A stretch of DNA of 64,000 nucleotides from Mycobacterium paragordonae (lineage in GTDB: Bacteria > Actinomycetota > Actinomycetes > Mycobacteriales > Mycobacteriaceae), in the NCBI RefSeq assembly GCF_003614435.1, contig NZ_CP025546.1, positions 3,100,001-3,164,000 of the forward strand. The letters are read 5' to 3'. The position numbers were made by a program, and so were the translations under genes. Below are positions 1 to 8,630 of this stretch, in pieces. A model generated the notes under the pieces. That model made no database searches. It saw only the letters and a list, made by a program, of their open reading frames with translations, and was not told the DNA's origin. The stretch's first letter is position 1, and each line of letters starts with the position of its first letter.

Positions 1-740
1 ACTTCGTCGAGTTGCGCCGCCGGCATGGCTGCTCGCTGCAGATCGGCGGGTCGGATCAGTGGGGCAACATCATCGCCGGGGTCCGCCTGGTGCGCCAAAA
101 GCTCGGTGCCGCAGTGCATGCGCTCACGGTGCCGCTGGTGACATCTGCCGACGGCAAGAAGTTCGGCAAGTCAACCGGTGGCGGCAGCCTGTGGCTGGAC
201 CCGCAGATGACCAGTCCGTACGCGTGGTACCAGTACTTCGTCAACACCGCGGACGCGGACGTCATCCGCTACCTGCGCTGGTTCACCTTTCTGTCCGCCG
301 ACGAACTCGCCGAGCTGGAACAGGCCACCGCGGAGCGCCCCCACCAGCGCGCCGCACAGCGCCGGCTCGCCGCCGAACTCACCACTCTGGTGCACGGCGA
401 GGCAGCCACCGAGGCCGTCCAGCATGCCAGCGGGGCGTTGTTCGGGCAGGGGGAGCTGGACCGGCTGGACGAGGCGACATTGTCGTCGGCGTTGCGCGAG
501 ACGTCGGTGGCGGAACTCAAACCCGGTGAGCCCGACGGGATCGTGGACCTGCTGGTGGCCACTGGTCTTTCGGAGAGCCGGAAGGCCGCGCGGCGCACCA
601 TCGGTGAAGGTGGGGTGTCGGTCAACAACAATCGGGTCGGCAGCGACGAATGGTCGCCACAACCAACCGATTTCCTGCACGGGCGATGGCTGGTGTTGCG
701 TCGCGGCAAGCGGAACGTCGCGGGTGTGGAAAAGGTCTAG
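1..740 (+). CDS. tyrS: Tyrosyl-tRNA synthetase, C-terminal part (5' end outside window)
   Basis: Class I aminoacyl-tRNA synthetase that charges tRNA-Tyr in the cytoplasm. The frame is open from base 3, so the N-terminal catalytic half lies to the left of the window. About 245 residues are visible. They include the tyrosine-pocket stretch [11 protein letters not shown] and the KMSKS-type loop as KFGKS. An S4 RNA-binding domain closes the protein (roughly the last 75 residues: [18 protein letters not shown], then [14 protein letters not shown]). The sequence closely resembles M. tuberculosis Rv1689 from memory. The stop overlaps the stop of the convergent TfuA-like gene by 4 bases, so the two transcripts meet tail to tail. 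The gene is truncated by the window edge only. Confidence 0.97.
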   Translation, partial: FVELRRRHGCSLQIGGSDQWGNIIAGVRLVRQKLGAAVHALTVPLVTSADGKKFGKSTGGGSLWLDPQMTSPYAWYQYFVNTADADVIRYLRWFTFLSADELAELEQATAERPHQRAAQRRLAAELTTLVHGEAATEAVQHASGALFGQGELDRLDEATLSSALRETSVAELKPGEPDGIVDLLVATGLSESRKAARRTIGEGGVSVNNNRVGSDEWSPQPTDFLHGRWLVLRRGKRNVAGVEKV

Positions 741-2203
741 CCTGCGCCGCCCAGGATGCCGACCTGAATCGAGGGCAGCTGGTCGTCCGCGGCCGCCACG
801 GCAAAAAGGCTGGCCGCGTTGTAGAACGCGTCGTTGGTCATCAAGCCCCGCTGTGCGAGTTCGATGTGGTCGACTTCGGTGCCCCAGCGCATGGCGAACA
901 ACCGCTTCAGCTGAGTCGGGTCGGGCCGTCGCAAGTTCAGATTCGGTTTCTGCCTGGCCAATTCGTCGCGACGGGCCAGCGCCTGGGCGGCCATCGTGCG
1001 CCACTCGGGCAATCGGGGATCCGTGCGCAGCAGTTCCAGGAAGTGCTGGATCGCGGGCAGTGACCGGGTGAAGAACAGGGTGCGGGTGGTCAAGCGCGCT
1101 GAAACCGAAATGGGGTCGTTGCCGAACTCTCGGCTTTCCTCCTTGGTAAGCCAGTGCGCGCGAACGCTTTCGGGGAAACCCGAGGCATCGATGATTCCCG
1201 AGGCGATCGCGTAGCGGTGGGCGATGGTTTCCAGGGCGCGTTCGTAGGCGCCGATGCCGTCGTAGGTGCCTGTGTCGGGTTCGCTGTCGATGGCCCGGGA
1301 TGCGCGGTCGCGAACGCTGCCCGCGTCGCCGGGATGTGTCACGTTCCTGTACCAGGCGGCCACCTGCTCCAGGGCCGGGCGGTAGGCCCACCGGTCGGTG
1401 GCGCACACGCTCAACAGCGAAAGCACGTCGACGTCAAGGATGTCGACGACCTCGGCTCCCCCCGGCGTCACCTCGACAGGCGTCGGCGGAGCCCACCGTT
1501 GCCGCCAACGCTCCGACCATACGGTGGGCGGAGGGCTGGGACGCACCGCCACGCTTCTCGGGCCGCTGATCACCTCGCGCAGTGCCAGCACCGCGTCGGC
1601 GTGCTTGATGTCGATCCGCATGGCCTTCAATTGTCTTGCCAGGCTTGCGCTTTCCGGGACGCCGGCGGACTCCAGCAGACGGTTCCAGGTGCGCTGGGTG
1701 AAAGGGGTGCGGCGGGCGGTCTCAATGAGCTGGTCGCCCGTTGCCGACGGCAGCACGCCGGATTTCACTGCCTGCGTGACTGTCTGGCGGATATTGACCA
1801 GGGCGTCCACGAAGACCGGGTAGCCATCGTCGGGGTCGCCGTGCACCATGCCGACTTCGTCGTCGGCGTCGATGATGCCGTCGCGGTACCCCTCGAACAC
1901 CCAGCCGTAGCCCTCCATGCCGAACGGATGCAGTTCCGCCGCCCGCAGCGCACCCATGCTCGATGAACCGACTACCCGCACTCCGTCGTCCATCAGGGTG
2001 AGCAGTTCTTTGTGCCGGACCGACGCGCTCTGGAAGAAGAGGCCGTCGACTATGAGCAGCGTGTCCCCGCGACGCAACCCGTAGCGCAGCGCGTCGCCGA
2101 ATGAAATCGGTGTTACCACTTGCGCATGCGGGATCACCGCATGAATGTCCTGGGTGCCGATCGTGGGCCCGGCGGTCACGACGATGCGAGCGTCGGCGGT
2201 CAT
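737..2203 (-). CDS. TfuA-like protein, partner of YcaO in RiPP modification
   Basis: 488 residues. The N-terminal half carries the TfuA core, with the signature [12 protein letters not shown] near residue 85 followed by [15 protein letters not shown]. The C-terminal half (about 230-488) is an alpha-helical extension I do not recognise. TfuA proteins work with YcaO enzymes. The pair is known to install backbone thioamides in some systems (for example thioglycine in archaeal McrA and some thioamidated peptides), with TfuA thought to help deliver sulfur. The start is set by the TCAT (minus-strand ATGA) overlap with the YcaO stop at 2200-2203; a longer reading is possible but would lie inside the YcaO gene. 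M. tuberculosis has no such gene between tyrS and lprJ as I remember the order, so this is an accessory insertion. Family is secure; substrate and reaction are inferred. Confidence 0.85.
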   Translation of the reverse strand: MTADARIVVTAGPTIGTQDIHAVIPHAQVVTPISFGDALRYGLRRGDTLLIVDGLFFQSASVRHKELLTLMDDGVRVVGSSSMGALRAAELHPFGMEGYGWVFEGYRDGIIDADDEVGMVHGDPDDGYPVFVDALVNIRQTVTQAVKSGVLPSATGDQLIETARRTPFTQRTWNRLLESAGVPESASLARQLKAMRIDIKHADAVLALREVISGPRSVAVRPSPPPTVWSERWRQRWAPPTPVEVTPGGAEVVDILDVDVLSLLSVCATDRWAYRPALEQVAAWYRNVTHPGDAGSVRDRASRAIDSEPDTGTYDGIGAYERALETIAHRYAIASGIIDASGFPESVRAHWLTKEESREFGNDPISVSARLTTRTLFFTRSLPAIQHFLELLRTDPRLPEWRTMAAQALARRDELARQKPNLNLRRPDPTQLKRLFAMRWGTEVDHIELAQRGLMTNDAFYNAASLFAVAAADDQLPSIQVGILGGAG

Positions 2204-3507
2204 GAGTGCTCCTGCAGCGGGGTGCGCAAGGGGGACTGCACCGTCGCGGACATGCCGGGTGCGATCACCTTGACGACGGGTACACAGGCTTCGGGAAAGT
2301 CGCACACCACCGCGAGCGGTTCGGTGCCGGCCACCGTGGCCACGGCCGTCGCCGCCGTGGCGAGCAGTTCCCCCAGCGAGTCGGTACTCGAGATGTGCCA
2401 CGGCGTGGGGTCCGCTTCGGGCATGGGCTGCAAGGACTTCCTGGCCGGAGCGAAGGTGTGCACGCGCGCGAATCTCTGGTAGATAGCTGAGGGCAGATCC
2501 TCGCGCGCTCCGCTGATCGCGGTCAGGCGCGATTGTGCGGCTTCGGTAATGGCCCGGGACAGAGCGACATTCGGATCGTGGTGTAGACCGCTGCCGCTGA
2601 ACGGGATCTCCATCATAGGCGAGGTGATCTCGGCGGCGAAGCAGTAGAAGTCGTCCCAGACGTCCATCCGGGCGACCTGCAGTTCGCTTCCGGCACCGTG
2701 GATCATCTCGACCAGACCCGCGCAATCCGAGCGGACGACGTCGTCGATCGGCACCTCGAATAGGGTGGAACCCGGCTTCGCGGCTGCCATGCCGTACCGC
2801 TCCATGATCTCGTAGAGGCCGTGCAGGGTGGCTTCGTGGTAGCTGTTGCCCGAGGCCAATCCCGTTGTGTCCATGCCGAAGATCGGTGGCCCCCAGGCGT
2901 CGTTCACCGAGATGTTCACCACGGTGGCCAGCCAGGGCACCCAAGTGCGGCGGCCGGTCAGCAGGGTTGTTGCGACCATCCAGTCGAGCTTGGCTCCCGG
3001 GTGATAGAAACTACCGGCCGGCCGGTTGAGATCGGCCGGGTCGTACGTTAATGCATCGTTGAGTTCCGTTGTGGGCGTTGACAATAGGTCGGGAGAGATG
3101 TTCTCGACGTGCCAATTCTCCAGGGATTCCATGGCGGCGGACACCTGAGCGGCCCGATAGGTGGTGGCTTTGCCCTGGCTCACCGACAACGTCAGCGATG
3201 CGGGGCGCACCGCTTGCACCGTCGGGATTCCGAGGTCGTCGAGCCAGGTGAGATCGGCGACGCGGGTGATGCCGGCCGCGGTGAGCAGCGGCTGAATGGC
3301 CGACCACGTCTGGTCCGGCGAGATGATGCGGTGGGTACCCGCGTGGTGGCCGATCTTGAGCGGGTCAGCGTGACCCAATACCCGTGTGGGCCAATGTGAC
3401 CAATCTGGGCCACTGATTTGTGCAGTGCCGCGGCCCGGCATTTCCGGCATGGGCTTCACGCTACTGAGTAAGGGCATCAATGGAGGGCATTCGGTCGCGT
3501 TGGGCAT
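2200..3507 (-). CDS. YcaO-domain protein (ATP-dependent peptide-backbone modification)
   Basis: About 435 residues. YcaO enzymes phosphorylate a peptide amide and let a nucleophile attack it, giving azolines, amidines or, with TfuA and a sulfur source, thioamides. Three conserved ATP-binding blocks are readable: AAMESLENWH, then EATLHGLYEIMERYG, then AITEAAQSRLTAISGARED. The C-terminus lacks the PxPxP tail typical of azoline-forming cyclodehydratases. No E1/ocin-ThiF partner, SagB-type dehydrogenase or protease is adjacent, which favours a TfuA-dependent chemistry over classical azole formation. The start is uncertain. ATG at 3507 is used; GTG at 3528 and downstream ATGs are possible, and none has a strong Shine-Dalgarno. 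It lies about 70 bases downstream of a 26-codon peptide gene and overlaps tfuA by 4 bases. Confidence 0.88.
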   Translation of the reverse strand: MPNATECPPLMPLLSSVKPMPEMPGRGTAQISGPDWSHWPTRVLGHADPLKIGHHAGTHRIISPDQTWSAIQPLLTAAGITRVADLTWLDDLGIPTVQAVRPASLTLSVSQGKATTYRAAQVSAAMESLENWHVENISPDLLSTPTTELNDALTYDPADLNRPAGSFYHPGAKLDWMVATTLLTGRRTWVPWLATVVNISVNDAWGPPIFGMDTTGLASGNSYHEATLHGLYEIMERYGMAAAKPGSTLFEVPIDDVVRSDCAGLVEMIHGAGSELQVARMDVWDDFYCFAAEITSPMMEIPFSGSGLHHDPNVALSRAITEAAQSRLTAISGAREDLPSAIYQRFARVHTFAPARKSLQPMPEADPTPWHISSTDSLGELLATAATAVATVAGTEPLAVVCDFPEACVPVVKVIAPGMSATVQSPLRTPLQEHS

Positions 3508-3576
3508 GAAAATCCAGCGGGATCTCACCGCGAGGGGAGGGGGAGGGGAGGGCGATGAGACCCCGCTGGTAGTCAG

Positions 3577-3657
3577 TCACTCGCCGGCGTCGCTCACTGC
3601 GAACAACGGAATGGTGTAGGCGCACTCGGTCTCGCAGAACAGGGTCTCATAGGCCAT
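3577..3657 (-). CDS. Candidate RiPP precursor peptide, 26 aa
   Basis: A 27-codon ORF directly upstream of the YcaO gene on the same strand. The ATG at 3657 follows a good ribosome binding site (GAGAGGA, about 7 bases upstream). The peptide begins MAYETLFCETEC, continues AYTIPLF and ends AVSDAGE. It has two cysteines four residues apart (C8, C12), both next to acidic residues, and an acidic C-terminus. Position, RBS and Cys content make it the obvious substrate for the YcaO-TfuA pair, but this is inference: I know of no characterised homologue, and no cleavage site is evident. Alternatively it could be a leader peptide controlling the operon. The longer in-frame reading starting at 3789 lacks an RBS and looks like upstream noise. 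Confidence 0.6.
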   Translation of the reverse strand: MAYETLFCETECAYTIPLFAVSDAGE

Positions 3658-3913
3658 GCGACGTTCCTCTCGTAGTTGTGATTTCGTACGTGAACAATTC
3701 TTGGTTGTGCGCGCCCACCGCGGTATCCCACTGCCGGCCGATCGACGGCGGAGATCCGTTTCCGCTGTCGGCACGAGCGTCCTGTCCACCGAACGGGGGA
3801 CAGCGGCCGCGCTAGCCCGCTCGCTGCCGGGAGCCGGGATCGAAACGCGCTAGTGGGCAAACCTTTATCTCACCGTGTTGCGGTTGTGACAGTCGTTGAG
3901 CACTGTTGTCACG

Positions 3914-4264
3914 ATGACCGCACCCGCGATCGCCTTCAGACTGCTGGCTCTGGCCGCAGGCGTGTTCGGAGTGTCGGCCACGGTGGCGGCGCCGATCCAT
4001 GCCGACATGTTGGGCAACGCATTTCTCAATGCGCTGAACAATGCGGGTGTTACCTACAGCGAGCCCTCCACTGCGGTAGCTCTTGGCCGCACGGTATGTC
4101 CCAAGGCGCTGTCGCCCGGTGGATCTTTCGACGCCATCGTCTCGGAGATGGCGCAGCTCAACGGCCTGCCGCGGGATCGGGCCGCCGCGTTCACCATCGT
4201 CGCGATCGCGACGTACTGTCCGGCGTTGATCGCGCCGATGCTGCCGCACCGGCTACAGGCCTGA
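3914..4264 (+). CDS. lprJ: DUF732 secreted protein, LprJ homologue
   Basis: 116 residues with an N-terminal export signal (AIAFRLLALAAGVFGVSA, then TVAAPIHA) and a DUF732 body with paired cysteines (ALGRTVCP and IVAIATYCP). The C-terminus PHRLQA and overall sequence match M. tuberculosis LprJ (Rv1690), as does its position near tyrS. LprJ in M. tuberculosis is annotated as a lipoprotein; here no Cys follows the hydrophobic core, so lipid attachment looks impossible and the product is more likely secreted by signal peptidase I (inferred cleavage after HA). ATG at 3914 is preferred over the upstream TTG at 3896. It is transcribed divergently from the RiPP locus across about 256 bases. Molecular function is unknown. 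Confidence 0.8.
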   Translation: MTAPAIAFRLLALAAGVFGVSATVAAPIHADMLGNAFLNALNNAGVTYSEPSTAVALGRTVCPKALSPGGSFDAIVSEMAQLNGLPRDRAAAFTIVAIATYCPALIAPMLPHRLQA

Positions 4265-4278
4265 CGGGTTAGCCGGGG

Positions 4279-6504
4279 CTAGCCAGGATCGCCGGCCTGC
4301 CCGGCAGTCCCGGACACGCCCGGATCTCCACTGACGGCGAACGAAGCATGTGCACCGTTGTCGGTTCCCGCGAGCCCCCCGGCTCCGGGCGTTCCGGCCG
4401 CGCCCGCTGCACCGGCCGCCCCTCCTACGCCCGCGGTCCCCTGTGCACCCTTGCCGCCGAACATGCCACCCAGGCCGCCGGTCCCGCCGTTGGTGCCACC
4501 GGCGCCGCCGTCGCCCCCGTCGCTGCCGCTGCCGCCGTTGCCGCCATCACCGCCATCGCCGCCGAAGATGAAGGGTGAAGAGCTGGGATCGCCGACGGCG
4601 TTGCCGCCATGGCCGCCCGTTCCACCGTTGCCGCCCTGGCCGCCCGCACCACCGACGCCTCCGGTGCCCGCGTTTCCGCCGGCACCGCCGGACCCGATGA
4701 ATTTCGCGCCGTTGCCCCCATTGCCGCCGTTACCCCCGTTGCCGCCATGACCGCCGGTGCCAGAGGCGTCACCTCCGTCGCCGCCGGCACCACCGGAAAC
4801 GTTCGTCTGATGGTTGGGCCATCCCTGGGCGACCCAGTCGCCGGTTGCCGTACCGCCGTTGCCGCCGCTGCCGCCGTTGCCACCGGAGAGTGCGGCTCCG
4901 CCGCCGCCGCCGGTACCGCCGGCACCGCCGCGACCCCCGTTGCCGAAGAGTTGAGCGGCGTTCCCGCCGTTTCCGCCGAGGCCACCGTTTCCGCCGTCGG
5001 CGCCAGACCCGATGCCGTTGGCGCCGTTACCGCCTCTACCTCCCAGGCCCGCGGCCGCGGTGCCGTGGCCATCGACATCCGTCGCCGATCCGCCGTCACC
5101 GCCATGACCGCCGCTACCGCCATTGCCCAGCGCATTTCCTCCGGTACCGCCGTTGCCGCCCTGCACGGTCGCAGTGATCGCGGGCGCGCCGCTGGCACCG
5201 CCGCCGTCGCCGCCATCACCGCCGTTGGCGCCGTCACCGCCGTTGCCGCCGCCGGGGGCGGTGCCATTGTCGGTATGCAGGTTCGCGCCCGAGCCGCCGG
5301 CGCCGCCATTCAGACCGGAACCGCCTGTCTCGCCCGGTTGTCCGCTGCCCGGAGCGCCGCTGGTTGCCGAGCCCGTGGCATGGGCGCCGACGGCGTCGGT
5401 GCCGTGCCAGCCGGTGCCTCCTTGGCCGCCGTTGCCGCCGTTGCCGATGAGTCCTGGGGCGTTGCCGCCGGTGCCGCCCTGGCCGGGGGTGATGTGGGGG
5501 AAGTCGTAGAGCCCGCCGGGGTTGGGGGAGGCGTAGAGGCCGTGGCCGCCTTGGCCGCCGGTGCCGCCGTCGCCGTAGAGGTGGCCGCCCTGGCCGCCGG
5601 TGCCACCGGTGCTGCCGGGGCCGCCGAGTCCGCCGGTGCCGCCGTTGCCGATCAGGCCGGCCGCGCCGCCGGTGCCGGCAGCCCCGCCGCGTAGCAGGGT
5701 GCCGCCGTCGCCGCCGGCGCCGCCGGTGCCGCCGTCGCCGTAGAGGCTGCCGCCGGTGCCGCCGGTGCCGCCGTTGCCGGCGGAGAACAAGAAGCCCGCG
5801 GTGGTGCCGCCGCTGCCGCCGGTTCCGCCGGTGCCGATGAGTCCGGCGTTGCCGCCGGCGCCGCCGGTGCCGCCGGGGCCGACGATGCCGTAGTTGGGGT
5901 CGAGGAGGCCGTTGCCGCCAGCGCCGCCGCTGCCGCCGGTGCCGTAGAGCCAGCCGCCGGCGCCGCCGGTGCCGCCGCTGGCCGAGGCGCCGCCGGTGCC
6001 CCCGGCGCCGCCGGTGCCGATCAGTCCGGCGGCTCCGCCGTTGCCGCCGGCTTGCCCGGCGATGCCGGGGGCGCCGTTGCCGCCGTTGCCGTAGAGCCAG
6101 CCGCCGCTGGCGCCGTTGCCGCCGGGGTTGTTGGCGTCGGCGCCGTCGCCGATCAGGGCGCGGCCGGTCAGCGCCACCGACGGGGCGTTGACGGCATCAA
6201 GCAGCGATTGCAGGGGGTTGGCGGCGGCAGCTTCGGCGGCGGCAAAGGCGCCCCCGCCCGCCTGCAACGACGCGACGAACTGCTCCTGCAGACCCGCCAC
6301 CCGCGCACCGATCACCTGATAGTCCCGCGCATGGCTATCGAACAACGCCGCCACCGCCGCCGACACCTCATCAGTGCCCGCCGCCGCCAGCGCCGTCGTC
6401 GGCACGACGGCGGCCGAATTGGCGGAACTGATCGATACACCGATTCCGGCCAGATCAGCGGCAGCCACCGACACCAGATCGGGAAGCACGCTCACGAAAA
6501 GCAC
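4279..6504 (-). CDS. PE_PGRS family protein (distal gene of three)
   Basis: 741 residues: an N-terminal PE domain (about 1-95; [16 protein letters not shown], then [20 protein letters not shown]), a linker ([27 protein letters not shown]), then a long Gly-Gly-X/Asn PGRS repeat region to the end. PE_PGRS proteins are exported by ESX-5 to the mycobacterial cell surface. The GTG start at 6504 has a strong ribosome binding site (AGGAGGA, about 6 bases upstream). The YxxxD/E export motif at residues 87-91 reads FAAAE instead of YAAAE (TTT codon at 6244-6246). It lies 51 bases downstream of another PE_PGRS gene and shares nearly identical blocks with it. Ligand or host role is unknown. Confidence 0.92.
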   Translation of the reverse strand: MLFVSVLPDLVSVAAADLAGIGVSISSANSAAVVPTTALAAAGTDEVSAAVAALFDSHARDYQVIGARVAGLQEQFVASLQAGGGAFAAAEAAAANPLQSLLDAVNAPSVALTGRALIGDGADANNPGGNGASGGWLYGNGGNGAPGIAGQAGGNGGAAGLIGTGGAGGTGGASASGGTGGAGGWLYGTGGSGGAGGNGLLDPNYGIVGPGGTGGAGGNAGLIGTGGTGGSGGTTAGFLFSAGNGGTGGTGGSLYGDGGTGGAGGDGGTLLRGGAAGTGGAAGLIGNGGTGGLGGPGSTGGTGGQGGHLYGDGGTGGQGGHGLYASPNPGGLYDFPHITPGQGGTGGNAPGLIGNGGNGGQGGTGWHGTDAVGAHATGSATSGAPGSGQPGETGGSGLNGGAGGSGANLHTDNGTAPGGGNGGDGANGGDGGDGGGASGAPAITATVQGGNGGTGGNALGNGGSGGHGGDGGSATDVDGHGTAAAGLGGRGGNGANGIGSGADGGNGGLGGNGGNAAQLFGNGGRGGAGGTGGGGGAALSGGNGGSGGNGGTATGDWVAQGWPNHQTNVSGGAGGDGGDASGTGGHGGNGGNGGNGGNGAKFIGSGGAGGNAGTGGVGGAGGQGGNGGTGGHGGNAVGDPSSSPFIFGGDGGDGGNGGSGSDGGDGGAGGTNGGTGGLGGMFGGKGAQGTAGVGGAAGAAGAAGTPGAGGLAGTDNGAHASFAVSGDPGVSGTAGQAGDPG

Positions 6505-6555
6505 TGAAATTCCTCCTACTGGTCAGGACATGTCTCGCGTCGGCTGCGGTAACCG

Positions 6556-8630
6556 CTAGCCGTCGTCTCCGGGGAGTCCGTTATTGCCGGCCTGCCCGAG
6601 GCGTCCGATGGAGCCGCCCAGACCCGAGCCGCTTGCCCCTGCGTTGCCTCCGGCGCCGCCCGAGCCGCCGGCACCGCCCTGCCCGCCGGCCCCGGCGCCG
6701 CCCGCATTGCCCGCGCTGCCGATCAGCCCGCCCTGACCGCCAGCGCCACCTGCCGTTCCGCCGTGACCGCCTGCACCGCCGTCGCTGCCGGCTCCTCCGT
6801 CACCGCCGGTTCCGCCGGAGCCGCCCAGGACCGAGAACCCGCCGTTGGCGTTGCCGCCGTGTCCGGCGTCACCGCCGGCACCGCCCGCGGCGCCGACTCC
6901 GCCGCCGCCCCCGGTGCCCGCATCGCCGCATTGCCGCCGAAGCCGATGAACTTGGCCCCATTGCCACCGTTGCCGCCGGTGCCGCCGACACCGCCCCTGC
7001 CGGATGCGCCGCCGTCGCCGCCGTCGCCGCCGTCCCCACCCGAGGTGCTGCTGCCGCTCCCGACGGGATATCCCTGAGATCCGAAGCCGCCGTGGGCATT
7101 TCCGCCATTGCCGCCGCCACCGCCCGCGCCGCCGGGAGTACCTGATCCGCCGAGGCCGCCGGTACCGCCGATGCCGCCGTGCCCACCGCTACCGAAGATC
7201 AGGCCGGCGTTACCACCGTTACCCCCGACACCGCCCGCGCCACCGTCACCGCCCGCCGACCCGACGCCGCCGTGACCACCGTTTCCTCCGACGCCCGCGT
7301 ACGCGAAGCCCGCACTGGAAGCGTCGGCCCCGCCGCCCGCTCCGCCGTTTCCGCCGGTGCCGCTCGCACCGACCGCGTCACCGCCGTTACCGCCTCTGCC
7401 GCCGAACGCGTAGCTGCCGGCATCCGTGCCGGTAGCAGACCCGCCGTTACCGCCGGCACCGCCGCTGGAGCCGTTGCCGCCGGTGCCGCCGGCGCCTCCG
7501 GTCGGGCCCGCCGACGTGGATGTCACCGAGCCGCCACTGCCGCCGTCGCCACCATTGAGTGTCGGAGAGCCCATCCCGCCGGGGCCGCCGTTGGCTCCGG
7601 TGAGGGGCGTCGCCGAAGTGGTCGTGACGGGACTGATCGAGGTGCCGGCCGGTGCGGCGTCGGTCGTCGTGCGTGCGACGGCGTCGGTGCCGTGCCAGCC
7701 GGTGCCGCCTTGGCCGCCGTTGCCGCCGTTGCCGATGAGTCCTGGGGCGTTGCCGCCGGTGCCGCCCTGGCCGGGGGTGATGTGGGGGAAGTCGTAGAGC
7801 CCGCCGGGGTTGGGGGAGGCGTAGAGGCCGTGGCCGCCTTGGCCGCCGGTGCCGCCGTCGCCGTAGAGGCTGCCGCCGGTGCCGCCGGTGCCGCCGTTGC
7901 CGGCGGGAAACAAGAAGCCCGCGGTGGTGCCGCCGCTGCCGCCGGCCCCGCCGGTGCCGATGAGTCCGGCGTTGCCGCCGGCGCCGCCGGTGCCGCCGGG
8001 GCCGACGATGCCGTAGTTGGGGTCGAGGAGGCCGTTGCCGCCCGCGCCGCCGGTGCCGCCGTTGCCGTAGAGCCAGCCGCCGGCGCCGCCGTTGCCGCCG
8101 CTGGCCGAGGCTCCGCCGGTGCCGCCGGTGCCGATCAGTCCGGCGGCTCCGCCGTTGCCGCCGGCTTGCCCGGCGATGCCGGGGGCGCCGTTGCCGCCGT
8201 TGCCGTAGAGCCAGCCGCCACTGGCGCCGTTGCCGCCGGGGGTGGTGGCGTCGGCGCCGTCGCCGATCAGGGCGCGGCCGGTCAGCGCCAGCGAGGGGGC
8301 GTTGACGGCATCGAGCAGCGATTGCAGGGGGTTGGCCGCGGTGGCTTCGGCGGCGGCATAGGCGCTCCCGGCCGCCTGCAACGACGCGACGAACTGCTCC
8401 TGCAGGCCCGCCACCCGCGCACCGATCACCTGATAGTCCCGCGCATGGCTGCCGAACAACGCCGCCACCGCCACCGACACCTCATCGGTGCCCGCAGCCG
8501 CCAGCGCCGTCGTCCGGGTCGCGGCAAAAGCGTTGGCGTCGTTGACAATCGAACCGATTCTCGTCAAATCCGTTGCGGCGGCGGATATGAGCTGCGGTGC
8601 CGCGATCAGTTCGGTCATCGGACCGGTCAT
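6556..8630 (-). pseudogene. PE_PGRS gene with a 1-nt frameshift
   Basis: The PE domain begins MTELIAAPQLISAAATDL; ATG at 8618 gives exact length agreement with the neighbouring PE domain, and ATG at 8630 is the alternative that overlaps the upstream stop (ATGA). A normal YAAAE motif and PGRS repeats follow. Near 6925-6930 the reading leaves the Gly-rich frame: after FIGFGGNA the zero frame becomes Ala/Arg-rich and stops at 6723. In the -1-shifted frame the PGRS pattern resumes (DAGTGGGGG) and ends with QAGNNGLPGDDG at a stop at 6556, a typical PGRS C-terminus. The neighbouring genes suggest AAT GCC GGC GAT was the ancestral text and one C has been lost. Either the gene is truncated in this strain or the base was lost in sequencing a GC-rich repeat. 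Confidence 0.85.

Noticed and set aside
2204..2944. An N-terminal extension of the TfuA-like frame, and long minus-strand frames opposite tyrS
   Set aside because: The extension lies inside the YcaO gene in another frame and is Arg/Gly-rich noise. The ATGA overlap at 2200-2203 gives a natural start.
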